Source: Williamsia soli
GTDB lineage: Bacteria; Actinomycetota; Actinomycetes; Mycobacteriales; Mycobacteriaceae
Direction: 5' to 3'
Assembly (NCBI RefSeq): GCF_017377795.1
Contig: NZ_JAFRDR010000006.1
Location: 124,001-188,000, forward strand
Length of the DNA: 64,000 bases
In this document: in pieces, positions 51,521 through 62,340 of the stretch
How positions within the stretch are numbered: the stretch's first letter is position 1
How the letters are laid out: every line of letters starts with the position of its first letter
Program-made: the position numbers and the translations under genes
The notes under the pieces: model-generated
Databases searched by the model: none
What the model was told of the DNA's origin: nothing
Seen by the model: the letters and a program-made list of their open reading frames with translations, nothing else

Positions 51521-53104
51521 TCAGGTCTTGCGCACCGCAGCCACGTCGCGCTGAACACTCTGGGCAGTGCGCTCGGGCAGTGGGGGGACCGCGGCAGCGG
51601 CTTTTCTCGCGCCGAGGTAGGCGGCGAGCCCACCCATCGCGAGCAGCGCGACTCCGATGATCAGCGCGGCGAGCCAGGTCGCGACCACGGTGGACAGCGC
51701 GAGTACGCCGAAGGCGACGAAGGTTCCACCGCACAAGACCAGGACACCGAGGCCTGCCGCCGAGATCCCGACGCCCAGTCCGAGTCGCGAGCCCTTGGAC
51801 TTCACTTCTGTGAGGGCGGTCGTGATCTCCGTGCGGACCAGGGTGCGTAGCTGCGACTGAAGGCGATCGACGAGTTGAACCACAGTGAGATCGTCAGCTG
51901 CGACATGGTCTCCGGTGGATGTCGACGCGTACCGCTGTGGTGGTGTGGCCGACGATGTCGCTGGTGGGCCCGGCACTGAAGCATGTGCGTTCGTGGGCGC
52001 CGGGACGGGATCCGCCGCGGTCGCCGGACTTTCGTTGACGTCCAGAGCAGTGTCATCGTCACCGTGGGTTCGCCGTAACTGCCTGCCGCGGTCGATGAAT
52101 TCGGCGTCCTTCTCGGCGTTCTTGTCGGACACCTTGGTGTCGCGGGGCGGTAGCTGCAGCGATTTCTCGGCGGGGATACCCGCTTGCAGTTGCCGGCCGC
52201 GCTCGAGTTCGGCGTCGACTTCAGCGCCGAACAGCAAGGCCAAGTTGGTGATCCACAGCCACAGAAGGAAGACGACGACGCCGGCCAGAGCGCCGTAGGT
52301 CTTGTTGTAGCTGCTGAAGTTGGAGACGTACAGGGCGAACAGAACCGAGGCGACGATCCAGGTGACGATGGCCACCGCCGCGCCGACGCTGATCCACCTG
52401 AACTTCGGCTGCTGCACATTGGGCGTGGCGTAGTACAGAATCGCCACCGTCAGGACCACGAAGAGGAGCACGATCGGCCAGCGTGCGATGTTCCAGACCA
52501 GCAGCGCGCTGTCACCGAGGCCGATGACGTCGCCGATCGACCGCGCGACAGGTCCGCTGATGGCGAGCATCAATGCCACCGCCGCGGCCATCACGAGCGC
52601 GATGACCGTCACCAGCAACACGACCGGCCGCAGTTTCCAGATGGGGCGACCTTCGTCGACCTCATACATCCGGTTCATGGCCCGGCCGAAGGCGCCGACG
52701 TAACCCGATGCCGACCAGATCGCCCCGACGAGACCGATGACCAGCGCCAAACCGGCCGACGGTGCGTCCACCAGTTGCTCGACCGGCCCTCGCAGCGTGT
52801 CCACTGCCGAGGACGGGCCGAGGTCGTCGACCATCTGCAGGACCGAGTTGACCGTCTTCTCGCCTTGGCCGAAGATGCCCAGCAAGGAAACCAGGGCGAG
52901 TAACGCGGGAAAGAGCGACAGCACGGCATAGTAGGTCAGCGCGGCGGCCAGATCGGTGCACTGATCGCGGGAGAACTCGCGAATGACCTTGCGTACCACA
53001 TAGAAGAAAGAGGGCTTGGTCAGATCCGTCGGTGAATCGGGCTTACGTGGGTCGTCGGGATCCGGTGTGTTCGCATCGGTCTTTCTGGCGTCGACTTCGC
53101 TCAT
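51521..53104 (-). CDS. Fusion of YihY membrane protein with holin-like (PF07332-type) domain
   Basis: 527 residues from ATG 53104. N-terminal half is YihY/BrkB: DLAAALTYYAVLSLFPALLALVSLLGIF, YGALAGVVVFLLWLWITNLALLFGAEVDAE. After a polar linker (about 320-395) comes a second membrane part: DDLTVVQLVDRLQSQLRTLVRTEITTALTEVKSKG then two long helices (GISAAGLGVLVLCGGTFVAFG; TWLAALIIGVALLAMGGLAAYLG), resembling the actinobacterial phage-holin-family domain. Function unknown. Confidence 0.85.
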   Translation of the reverse strand: MSEVDARKTDANTPDPDDPRKPDSPTDLTKPSFFYVVRKVIREFSRDQCTDLAAALTYYAVLSLFPALLALVSLLGIFGQGEKTVNSVLQMVDDLGPSSAVDTLRGPVEQLVDAPSAGLALVIGLVGAIWSASGYVGAFGRAMNRMYEVDEGRPIWKLRPVVLLVTVIALVMAAAVALMLAISGPVARSIGDVIGLGDSALLVWNIARWPIVLLFVVLTVAILYYATPNVQQPKFRWISVGAAVAIVTWIVASVLFALYVSNFSSYNKTYGALAGVVVFLLWLWITNLALLFGAEVDAELERGRQLQAGIPAEKSLQLPPRDTKVSDKNAEKDAEFIDRGRQLRRTHGDDDTALDVNESPATAADPVPAPTNAHASVPGPPATSSATPPQRYASTSTGDHVAADDLTVVQLVDRLQSQLRTLVRTEITTALTEVKSKGSRLGLGVGISAAGLGVLVLCGGTFVAFGVLALSTVVATWLAALIIGVALLAMGGLAAYLGARKAAAAVPPLPERTAQSVQRDVAAVRKT

Positions 53105-53182
53105 GCCAGCGGTTACCCGTGGTGGGTACACCAGAAACCCGAACCGGCGCCCCGGTTTCGGCTGTCGTCGGCGGTGAGCCGG

Positions 53183-53416
53183 TCAGTCGATCTCGAAGTC
53201 GATCAAACGAGCCTCGGCTGCCGCGAAGTCATCGATCGCAGCGAGGACAAAGGTGGTGAGAACGTCCTCGACCGGGGCCGTCGGGTCGCTGAGCTTACTG
53301 TCCAACACCTCGACCGATGAGACGGGCCGCGGCTCATCCCTGACCCGCGGATGACGTCGCCACAGTGACACCTTGAGTGTTGGGAAGCGCGGCCTCCTGC
53401 GAGCTTCCCTGGTCAT
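53183..53416 (-). CDS. Hypothetical protein
   Basis: 77 residues from ATG 53416. MTREARRRPRFPTLKVSLW ... VLTTFVLAAIDDFAAAEARLIDFEID. No domain recognised; acidic C-terminus. Lies between the fusion and an LLM oxidoreductase on the same strand. A longer upstream reading is basic and unlikely. Confidence 0.5.
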   Translation of the reverse strand: MTREARRRPRFPTLKVSLWRRHPRVRDEPRPVSSVEVLDSKLSDPTAPVEDVLTTFVLAAIDDFAAAEARLIDFEID

Positions 53417-53502
53417 GATGGCAACGGTATCAAGCACCGCCAGAGCGCGCCGAGCACGACAATCGGTGCCGGACGGAAAGCCGGTATGGATCCGGCCCAC
53501 CG

Positions 53503-54375
53503 TCACCAGTCGGCGATGACCGGGACAACGCGGTCACCCAGGATCTCGAGAGGGGTGATGGCGGCGACGTTCGGCACCCAACCGTGCACGTGACTGATCC
53601 CGAGGTCGGCGAGGGCCTTGAGCTGACCCAACAACTCGTCGACGCCCGCGCCGTCCGCGCCGGGATCGAGCGGGAACATCACGGTCTTCTCGATGGCGTC
53701 GTAGTCGGTGCCCAGCGTCTCGCAGTGTCCGCGAAGAACATTCAACTTGTGCTCGACATCCGGTCCGCCGAAGAGGTTGCAGGCCTGGGCGTATTGCGCG
53801 ACCATGCGCAGGGTCTTCTTCTCTCCGCTGCCGCCGATGAGGATCGGCGGGTGGGGGCGCCGCAGCGGCTGTGGCACATTGAGGGTGCTGCCGAGCTTGT
53901 AGTGGGTGCCGTCGTAAGGGCCCTGATCGTCACCCCACATCTGCAGACAGATCTGGAGGGTCTCCTCGAGTCGCTCGAACCGTTCGGCCGTACTGGGGAA
54001 CGGCAGACCCAGACCGACGCACTCCTCCTCGTTCCAGGCTGCGCCGATCCCGAGGTAGGCGCGGCCCTTCGACAGCACATCGAGCGTGGTGACCGCCTTG
54101 GCCAGCAGTCCGGGTTCGCGATAGACGGTGGCCGTGACCCACGCCAGCAGGTCGACTTTTTCGGTGACCGCGGCGAGGTAGCCGAGCGCGGTGTAGGCCT
54201 CGAGCATGTCGGTGTCGACGGGGCCCACCGGTCCGATCTGCCATAGGTGGTCCATCACGCTGATCTTCGCGAAGCCCTTGGCCTCGGCTGTCTGGGCGAT
54301 GGTCACCAGATCGTCCGCCAGCGCGGGCGGGCCGTCGGGAAAGGTGAAGTCTGCGATGTGCAATCCGAGTTCCAT
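53503..54375 (-). CDS. LLM-class F420-dependent oxidoreductase
   Basis: 290 residues from ATG 54375 (MELGLHIADFTFPDGPPALADDLVT). Luciferase-like barrel with GFAKISVMDHLWQIG, LLAWVTATVYREPGLLAKAVTTLDVLSKGRAYLGIGAAWNEEE, PPILIGGSGEKKTLRMVAQYA, the TIGR03560-type mycobacterial F420 family. Substrate unknown. Confidence 0.9.
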   Translation of the reverse strand: MELGLHIADFTFPDGPPALADDLVTIAQTAEAKGFAKISVMDHLWQIGPVGPVDTDMLEAYTALGYLAAVTEKVDLLAWVTATVYREPGLLAKAVTTLDVLSKGRAYLGIGAAWNEEECVGLGLPFPSTAERFERLEETLQICLQMWGDDQGPYDGTHYKLGSTLNVPQPLRRPHPPILIGGSGEKKTLRMVAQYAQACNLFGGPDVEHKLNVLRGHCETLGTDYDAIEKTVMFPLDPGADGAGVDELLGQLKALADLGISHVHGWVPNVAAITPLEILGDRVVPVIADW

Positions 54376-54574
54376 GTGCTCAACGCTAACCCCGTTCAAT
54401 CGTGCTACCCAGGGACTGTGAATCCTCCCTTCGCGGAGTCGGCGGCTCCGTGGGGACGTCCGGACCGTCGCGTCGGTACCGAAGATGTTGTGCAGCAAAA
54501 AGATCCATGAACAAGGGTAAAACTCACGGTGAATCATCTGCCACATCCGGGACACGCAACCCTCTCACCAGCGT

Positions 54575-54597
54575 TTTTTGACTGATTCAAGAAAACG
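54575..54597. promoter_or_regulatory. FurA operator-like sequence before furA
   Basis: TTTTTGACTGATTCAAGAAA lies 37 bp before ATG 54634. From memory it is close to the TTGACTGATTCCAGAAAAG FurA-binding region of the mycobacterial furA-katG promoter. It should mediate autorepression. Confidence 0.6.
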
Positions 54598-54633
54598 GCT
54601 GACACGGGCGGCATGTTGTGTTTATCGTTGAAC

Positions 54634-55065
54634 ATGGCCACTGCCCCGGAGAACGCGGAACGCCTTCGATCGGCCTCGCTTCGCGTGACACGCCCCCGCG
54701 TCGCGGTGATGGATGCTGTCCATGACCACCCGCACGCCGACACCGACACCATCTTCGGTGCCGTGCGTGCAGTGCTCCCTCATGTCTCCCGGCAAGCGGT
54801 CTACGACGTTCTCGATGCCCTGACCTCAGCTCGCCTCGTGCGCCGGATTCAGCCTGCCGGTCATGTCGCCCTTTACGAGTCCCGGATCGGCGACAACCAC
54901 CACCATGTCGTCTGCCGCACCTGTGGGGTCGTCGCCGATGCCGACTGTGCCGTCGGAGACGCTCCCTGCCTGACTGCGTCCGACTCCCACGGCTTCCTGC
55001 TCGACGAAGCCGAGGTCATCTACTGGGGCTTGTGTCCCGAGTGCGTGAGTGCCCCTCAAGTCTGA
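54634..55065 (+). CDS. furA: FurA, ferric-uptake-family repressor of katG
   Basis: 143 residues from ATG 54634 (an in-frame ATG at 54613 is an alternative). Winged helix (LRVTRPRVAVMDAVHDHPHADTDTIFGAVRAVLPHVSRQAVYDVL) with regulatory metal residues (GDNHHHVVCRTCG; second knuckle WGLCPECV). The order furA then katG, 49 bp apart, and the DNHHHVVCRTCG signature are those of mycobacterial FurA, which represses katG and senses peroxide/heme/metals. Confidence 0.94.
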   Translation: MATAPENAERLRSASLRVTRPRVAVMDAVHDHPHADTDTIFGAVRAVLPHVSRQAVYDVLDALTSARLVRRIQPAGHVALYESRIGDNHHHVVCRTCGVVADADCAVGDAPCLTASDSHGFLLDEAEVIYWGLCPECVSAPQV

Positions 55066-55093
55066 TCACAGCCCGTGATCACAGCCCGATTGA

Positions 55094-57340
<2,247 letters not shown>

Positions 57341-57376
57341 TGTCTCGAGACCGACGCCTCTGACGTCGCTCGCACG

Positions 57377-57407
57377 GCACCCCGCTCGCCACTGGCGAGC
57401 GGGGTGC
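57377..57407. terminator. Terminator after katG
   Basis: GCACCCCGCTCGCC at 57377-57390 and GGCGAGCGGGGTGC at 57394-57407, 14-bp perfect stem, 3-nt loop, followed by TGTCGTTT. 36 bp past the katG stop. Confidence 0.8.
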
Positions 57408-57434
57408 TGTCGTTTACGGTGGGAGGGCGGTGAC

Positions 57435-57752
57435 GTGGGTGTGAACGAGCGGTTGACAGGAGAGGACCAGGTGGACGGAACATCGGACAAGACCGAGCGA
57501 CTGGCGGCGGCGAAGGCCGCGGGCAGGATCCCGACGTCCGGTGTGCGCTACGCACTGTTGGTGGTGGCGTGTGTATTTCAGGCGCTTGTCGCGGTGTTCA
57601 CGCTGATCCTCCTCGTGGACACCACGATGAACTCGACCAGCGCGGTCGCTGTCAAGGCCGTCGTCTTCGTCGTCATGTCGTTGGTGATCCTGGCTTTCGC
57701 CGTCGGGACGGTGATCACCGCCCGCTCGCTGTCGCATCGGGCCATCGTCTGA
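57435..57752 (+). CDS. Two-helix membrane protein, unknown function
   Basis: 105 residues from GTG 57435. Polar N-terminus of ~38 residues, then two hydrophobic helices (YALLVVACVFQALVAVFTLILLV; VVFVVMSLVILAFAVGTVITA). No family recognised. Converges with the GlxA gene with no gap. Confidence 0.6.
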   Translation: MGVNERLTGEDQVDGTSDKTERLAAAKAAGRIPTSGVRYALLVVACVFQALVAVFTLILLVDTTMNSTSAVAVKAVVFVVMSLVILAFAVGTVITARSLSHRAIV

Positions 57753-58727
57753 TCACGCGGTGGGAGTTCCCGCTGCACCGGGGACATCGGCGAATTGCCG
57801 TCGATACGTCGTAGGAGTGGTGGAATACGCAGAGACGAAGTTCTGCCGGAAGGTGACCGCGCTGCCGAACCCGCAGGCGGTAGCGATCTCGTCGACGCTC
57901 CAGTCGGTCGTCTCCAGTAGCAGCCGCGCAGAGTTGAGCCGCTGTTCGAGAATCCACCTGGCCGGTGTTGTTGCTGTGGCACTACGGAACTGGCGCACGA
58001 AGCTCCGGCGACTCATCCTGGCCTGGTCGGCCAGTGTGTCGACGGCGAGCGGTTCGTGTAACCGGCTCAAGGCCCACTCCTGGACTCTTGATATGGCGGT
58101 GTCCGTGGCCGCGCGGGCGAGTGGGCGCTCGATGTACTGCGCTTGACCGCCGTCCCGGTGCGGCGCGACCACCAGGCTGCGCGCGACCCGTGTGGCGGTC
58201 GCGGAACCGAGATGCTTGCGAACGAGGTGTAGGCATGCGTCGATCGCCGAGACGGTGCCTGCGGACGTCAATACGTCTCCGTGGTCGATGTACAGAACTG
58301 ACTCATCCGACGTCATGCCCGGACGTCGTGCGGCGAGCTGGGGCATCATTTCCCAGTGAGTCACTGCCGAGCGGCCGTCGAGGAGCCCGGTGTCCACGAC
58401 GGCGAACGCGCCGAGGCACAGGCCGGCGATCGTCGCGCCGCGGCCGTGCGCCGCCGCGAGCTGTTCGCGCAGCAGATCGCTGACTGCAGGGAGGGCGACC
58501 GGCCAGGATGGGATCACGACGATATCGGCCCAGTCGACTGTCTCCGGACCCGCCACCTCGCCGATCGGGTATCCCTCGGCTGTCCGGACCCGACCCGGCT
58601 GGTCTGACCACAAGCGGGTTTCCCAATCGGTGGCCAACTCGAGGCGCACCACCTCTCCGAACACCATCAGCGGTGCGGCCAGATGGAACATGGTGATGTT
58701 GTCGAAGGCGTAGATGGCGATGCGCAC
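57753..58727 (-). CDS. GlxA-type regulator: DJ-1/PfpI-like domain with AraC HTH
   Basis: 324 residues from GTG 58727. N-terminal class-I amidotransferase/DJ-1 domain (about 1-185: VVIPSWPVALPAVSDL; TIAGLCLGAFAVVDTGLLDGR, with Cys in the nucleophile-elbow position; VLYIDHGDVLTSAGTVSAID) and C-terminal AraC HTH (ADQARMSRRSFVRQFRSATATTPARWILEQRL; IATACGFGSAVTFRQNFVSAYSTTPTTYRRQF). Divergent from a cysteine hydrolase gene, its likely target. Confidence 0.92.
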   Translation of the reverse strand: MRIAIYAFDNITMFHLAAPLMVFGEVVRLELATDWETRLWSDQPGRVRTAEGYPIGEVAGPETVDWADIVVIPSWPVALPAVSDLLREQLAAAHGRGATIAGLCLGAFAVVDTGLLDGRSAVTHWEMMPQLAARRPGMTSDESVLYIDHGDVLTSAGTVSAIDACLHLVRKHLGSATATRVARSLVVAPHRDGGQAQYIERPLARAATDTAISRVQEWALSRLHEPLAVDTLADQARMSRRSFVRQFRSATATTPARWILEQRLNSARLLLETTDWSVDEIATACGFGSAVTFRQNFVSAYSTTPTTYRRQFADVPGAAGTPTA

Positions 58728-58867
58728 GATTGCTCCCAGGGTGGCCCGATCTCATCGAAAGTATGCATCCATGCCACTGTCGGCGCCACCCTTGCTGCTC
58801 GACAATGGAAGTACCGCACCTGTTCGAGGTGCGACACAGAGTCCGATCTCAGTTTGAGGAGTGAACA

Positions 58868-59503
58868 ATGACTGCACCTCGTCGCGCGTTGATCGTCGTG
58901 GACATCCAGCGGGAGTACTTCGAAGGGCCTTTGGAGATCCAGTACCCGCCGCGCGAGGAATCGCTGTCCAACACGGTGAAGGCGATTGCGGTCGCCCGGG
59001 ACAACGACGTGCCTGTGGTCGTTGTGCAACACCAGATGCCGGAGGGCGCGCCGGTCTTCGTCGAGGGCTCGGCGGGCTGGTCGTTGCATCCCGATATCGA
59101 AGCGGTCCTCGAACCGGCGACCAAGCGGGTCCACAAGGTGTACGGAAGCGTGTTTGCCGGCACAGATGTCGCAGAGTGGTTGCGCACCAACGACCTCGAC
59201 ACCATCACGATCGCCGGGTTCATGACGAACAACTGCGATTTGGCAACCGCTGTCGAAGCCGAGGGACTGGGCTTCGCCGCTGAGATCCTCTCCGATGCCA
59301 GTGGCGCGATACACCTGGCGAACGAAGCCGGAGAAGTGTCCGCAGAGTCGCTCCACTCAACACTGATGGTTCTTCTGCAGTCCAATTTTGCGGCGGTCAC
59401 CACCACGGCGCAATGGTCTGATGCAGTCCGGGCCGGAGCGGACTTGCCGAAGAGCAACCTCGTGGTATCCGCTCTGCAGGGCCGCTCGGTTGCGGCCCAC
59501 TGA
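58868..59503 (+). CDS. Isochorismatase-family cysteine hydrolase
   Basis: 211 residues; AGGAG precedes ATG 58868. Catalytic Asp12 (VVDIQ), Lys90 (HKVYGSVF) and Cys123 (FMTNNCDLAT) form the nicotinamidase/isochorismatase triad. Metal/substrate loop GSAGWSLHPDIEAVL. Substrate may be an amide, cyanuric-type or isochorismate-like compound. Divergent from a GlxA-type activator with a 140-bp shared promoter. Confidence 0.9.
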   Translation: MTAPRRALIVVDIQREYFEGPLEIQYPPREESLSNTVKAIAVARDNDVPVVVVQHQMPEGAPVFVEGSAGWSLHPDIEAVLEPATKRVHKVYGSVFAGTDVAEWLRTNDLDTITIAGFMTNNCDLATAVEAEGLGFAAEILSDASGAIHLANEAGEVSAESLHSTLMVLLQSNFAAVTTTAQWSDAVRAGADLPKSNLVVSALQGRSVAAH

Positions 59504-59506
59504 AGG

Positions 59507-59953
59507 TCAGTTGCTGTAAACCCTTGAGATACTGACGAATACGACCGCGCGTCCTTGTTCGGCCATCACGCGGTCGTATTCGTCCCAGTTGTCGTGGGTG
59601 CCGCCCGCAGCAGTGAAGACCTCCCGACGCAACGCCCGCAGTCGTTCGTCGTCGAGCCACGGCTGGGGGTCCTCTGGCCCGGCGATCTCCGCGGTGCCCT
59701 CGACCGCTGCCCATTTCCAGCCCTGGCGGAATGTCGTGGTGACCTGGGGGCGGGCCCTCAGGTTGTTCAGTTTGACCGTCCCATAGGTGACGAATCCGAG
59801 AACCGATTCACCAGTATCGGGGTGGGGTAGCAGGCCGACGTTGACCATCGAGGACTGAATGGTGTTGTCCGCGCGGAGGGTGGCGACAATCGCCAGACCG
59901 TTGTCGTCGCGCGCCAGTGCCACGGCATCTTCGGCGGAGTCGAGTGCGGTCAT
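59507..59953 (-). CDS. PPOX-class F420-dependent oxidoreductase
   Basis: 148 residues from ATG 59953. Split beta-barrel of the pyridoxamine-phosphate-oxidase/F420 family: LAIVATLRADNTIQSSMVNVGLLPHPDTGESVLGFVT, TVKLNNLRARPQVTTTFRQGWKWAAVEGTAEI, EVFTAAGGTHDNWDEYDRVM. Typical of F420-dependent biliverdin or related reductases (Rv1155/Rv2074-like group). Function unknown. 3 bp converge with the hydrolase end. Confidence 0.88.
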   Translation of the reverse strand: MTALDSAEDAVALARDDNGLAIVATLRADNTIQSSMVNVGLLPHPDTGESVLGFVTYGTVKLNNLRARPQVTTTFRQGWKWAAVEGTAEIAGPEDPQPWLDDERLRALRREVFTAAGGTHDNWDEYDRVMAEQGRAVVFVSISRVYSN

Positions 59954-59999
59954 GGTCAGGCTCCTTGTGTCGATCCGGCGGGACATCGCCGCTGGGTGT

Positions 60000-60293
60000 T
60001 CATTGTGCCGAATCAGGTCGGGCCACATCGGTCTCCCAACGGGCTCGCCTCTCCTCGTCTGTCTGTTCCCACCAGGGGGTGCCGCGCTCACCGAGCGCGA
60101 CCTTCGCGGCCCGGACACCGGCCCGCGATTCAGCGGCCCCCTCGGTTCGGCGGACCTCCCGCCGCCACGCCATGAGGATCGACCTCAGTTCGGCGTTCCG
60201 CTCCTCGGGGATCGCGGGATCCGTCGCGCGCCATCGGCGGCCCTTCACCACGATGTAGCGTCCGTCTTCTGTGTGCTCGGGGCCATCCGCCAT
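60000..60293 (-). CDS. Conserved actinobacterial hypothetical protein (often misannotated as Tol transporter)
   Basis: 97 residues: GRYIVVKGRRWRATDPAIPEERNAELRSILMAWRREVRR ... KVALGERGTPWWEQTDEERRARWE. The RRWRATDP-IPE and VALGERGTPWWE pattern recurs in actinobacterial genomes under the name biopolymer transporter Tol, without experimental basis I know of. No membrane segment. Upstream of the PPOX gene by 46 bp, same strand. Confidence 0.8.
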   Translation of the reverse strand: MADGPEHTEDGRYIVVKGRRWRATDPAIPEERNAELRSILMAWRREVRRTEGAAESRAGVRAAKVALGERGTPWWEQTDEERRARWETDVARPDSAQ

Positions 60294-60361
60294 TGATCCA
60301 GGTTGCCAGAAGCAGCGACATCGGGCCAGGGTTCACGATCTGACGCCCCGTCCGACAGAAG

Positions 60362-60417
60362 CACACCGTTCAGTCATATGCACACGTTGTAACAGGTGCT
60401 TTTGACTGAACGGTGTG
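60362..60417. repeat. 15-bp perfect inverted repeat with 26-nt spacer
   Basis: CACACCGTTCAGTCA at 60362-60376 and TGACTGAACGGTGTG at 60403-60417. The spacer is AT-richer than its surroundings. It lies upstream of the 97-residue gene and after the TetR stop. It may be an operator pair (the core resembles TetR half-sites), a large terminator, or a MITE-like end pair. Confidence 0.65.
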
Positions 60418-60445
60418 TTTTTGTGTTGCCCGAGGGTGGAGTCCA

Positions 60446-61135
60446 TCATGCATCTGGGGTCTCGGTGGCAGAAAGTCGCGCCTCGATACCTCCGACGACT
60501 ACGTCGATCGACAGCTCTAGTTGGACTTTGTCGTAGGTATCTACCCTCTGTTCGGCGATCCTGGCGAGAGTGGGTATCTCAGGATTGTGCTCAGACATGG
60601 CTTGACGGAGCAACTCTGGGCGCGGAGCGGCATCGGCCGTTGCGATCGCGACCACGTCCCTGGCGTGGCAGAGGCAGATGTTCGTCAGCAGCACCAGGCA
60701 CCGGAGGGCAGTCTCGTCATCGGCGCCGGCGTCGATCAGCTTCTGGACGATGACCTCGGATGCCTCGAGCATGGTCGTGACAAACGGATTGCCGAGATGG
60801 AGATGGTCGGCGAGCGGCCCGATGGCGATGACTGCGTCGGTGAAGCCGATCGCGTAGGTGCGGCAAGCCTCCCTCCACGGAATCTCTGCGGCGAGCCGAA
60901 CTGCAGAAAAGCTCTCCGCGAAGGCGTCCATGGCGACGAGTCCGAGCAAGGTCTCCCGGTCGCTGACGTGATGATTGACCGCCTTTCGGTCGACACCCAG
61001 CACCCCGGCGACAGCCTGCATCGTGACCGCACCAGGATCGAGTGTCTTGGCGGCTGCAACGATCTGGTCCCTGTCGAGCCCGGCCCGGACTCCTCGTGCA
61101 CGGCGAACGGGTGCAGTGCGTTCTCTGGGAACCAC
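60446..61135 (-). CDS. TetR family regulator
   Basis: 229 residues from GTG 61135; AGGAGG upstream. HTH: RDQIVAAAKTLDPGAVTMQAVAGVLGVDRKAVNHHVSDRETLLGLVAMDAF; C-terminal ligand domain TetR_C-type (LADHLHLGNPFVTTMLEASEVIVQKLIDAGADDETALRCLVLL). Divergent from the DUF2236 gene with a perfect 20-bp palindrome between, the probable operator. Confidence 0.9.
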   Translation of the reverse strand: MVPRERTAPVRRARGVRAGLDRDQIVAAAKTLDPGAVTMQAVAGVLGVDRKAVNHHVSDRETLLGLVAMDAFAESFSAVRLAAEIPWREACRTYAIGFTDAVIAIGPLADHLHLGNPFVTTMLEASEVIVQKLIDAGADDETALRCLVLLTNICLCHARDVVAIATADAAPRPELLRQAMSEHNPEIPTLARIAEQRVDTYDKVQLELSIDVVVGGIEARLSATETPDA

Positions 61136-61201
61136 GAGCCCTGCCTCCTCGGGATGGGGGTTGACGACCTCGGAACGGCCAGCTTACAGTCGCCCAAGCA
61201 G

Positions 61202-61221
61202 CAGTTCCCGGCCGGGAACTG
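61202..61221. promoter_or_regulatory. Perfect 20-bp palindromic operator
   Basis: CAGTTCCCGGCCGGGAACTG, 18 bp before the DUF2236 start and 67 bp before the TetR start, in the divergent region. Ideal size and symmetry for the adjacent TetR. Confidence 0.7.
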
Positions 61222-61239
61222 AAAGCCGAGGGGGTAGGT

Positions 61240-62340
61240 ATGCGACTTGTCGACGATGGTCGGAGCGATGGGTCCGTGCACAGGGTGCTCACCACTGAGC
61301 GTCTACTCGGTACCGCACGACGATGGAGGCGATTCGGGGCGCCGACACCGGCGGGCGAATCGCTGAATGCAGACGGAACGCCCGACTACGGAATCTTCGG
61401 TCCGGGAAGCGAAGTGTGGGAGGTACTGCTCCATCCCGCAACCATAGTGTTTCACAACTCGATCCAGGGTTTCATGCAGACGATCTACAAACCGATCGAG
61501 GCCGGCATCCGCGACTGCGATCCGATCTCGCGCAAGGGCCGCGACGGCACCCTGACGTTCTTCGATTCGTTCGAGCGGCTCCAGCGCAATGCGGGCATGC
61601 ACGCTCCGATGTGGCTCGGCGACACCGCCACCGCAGAAAAGATGGTGAAACATCTGCACACCATTCACCGACGGGTGGCGGGCGACATCATCGACGTTGG
61701 TGAGCCGGAGTTGGGTGGCTACGCCGCGACCGACACGCGTGAGGTGATGTGGGCCGCCCTGACCGAGATGCACCCGATGCTGCGCGTGTATGAGGCCTTT
61801 GCCTTCCGGGATGGGAAGCTGCCCCATCGACTTCCGGCCGCAGCCCGCGATCGATTCATAGGGGAGTCCGCGCGCTACGTTCGTCTGCATGGTGTGCCCG
61901 AGGGCGAGATACCGACCACGATGGCTCAGCTCGCTCTGCTCTACGAGAAGTACGACGACTTGTTCCGCCACAGCCCGACGATGAAACTCATTCCCGAGAC
62001 CGGCGAGGACTTCGAAGAGGTCATGGGCAAGGCCATGATCAAGAACTTCCACATCACCCAGGTTCGGGCCATTATTCCGCTGATGATTCAGGCCATCATC
62101 TTCAATCTTCCTATTGCAGGCGTGCTTTCAGGCAAGGCGCGCCGCGCGATGGGACTGAGTCCGACGAAGGCGCGACTTGCGATCCTATCCAAGATGGCAG
62201 TGCTACCGATTGTCTGGCTCATGCAGCAGCCGCCGATCGAACGCCGTTTCATGAGATTGATGTGGGGACCCGACGGTGTCGTGCTCATCGAATCGGCGCG
62301 CCTGTTGCACAGGCAAGCGCGGGCCGCTCAGTCCGGCTGA
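61240..62340 (+). CDS. Oxygenase MpaB/DUF2236 family protein (latex-clearing-protein relatives)
   Basis: 366 residues. Landmarks: GPGSEVWEVLLHPATIVFHNSIQGFMQTIYKPIEAGI, DSFERLQRNAGMHAPMWLGDTATAEKMVKHLHTIHRRVAGDI, WAALTEMHPMLRVYEAF. His/Arg heme-type residues of the Lcp/MpaB group (HxxxHRR) are present. Members are ER-bound or heme-dependent oxygenases, including rubber oxygenase Lcp. Regulated by the divergent TetR; substrate unknown. Confidence 0.87.
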   Translation: MRLVDDGRSDGSVHRVLTTERLLGTARRWRRFGAPTPAGESLNADGTPDYGIFGPGSEVWEVLLHPATIVFHNSIQGFMQTIYKPIEAGIRDCDPISRKGRDGTLTFFDSFERLQRNAGMHAPMWLGDTATAEKMVKHLHTIHRRVAGDIIDVGEPELGGYAATDTREVMWAALTEMHPMLRVYEAFAFRDGKLPHRLPAAARDRFIGESARYVRLHGVPEGEIPTTMAQLALLYEKYDDLFRHSPTMKLIPETGEDFEEVMGKAMIKNFHITQVRAIIPLMIQAIIFNLPIAGVLSGKARRAMGLSPTKARLAILSKMAVLPIVWLMQQPPIERRFMRLMWGPDGVVLIESARLLHRQARAAQSG

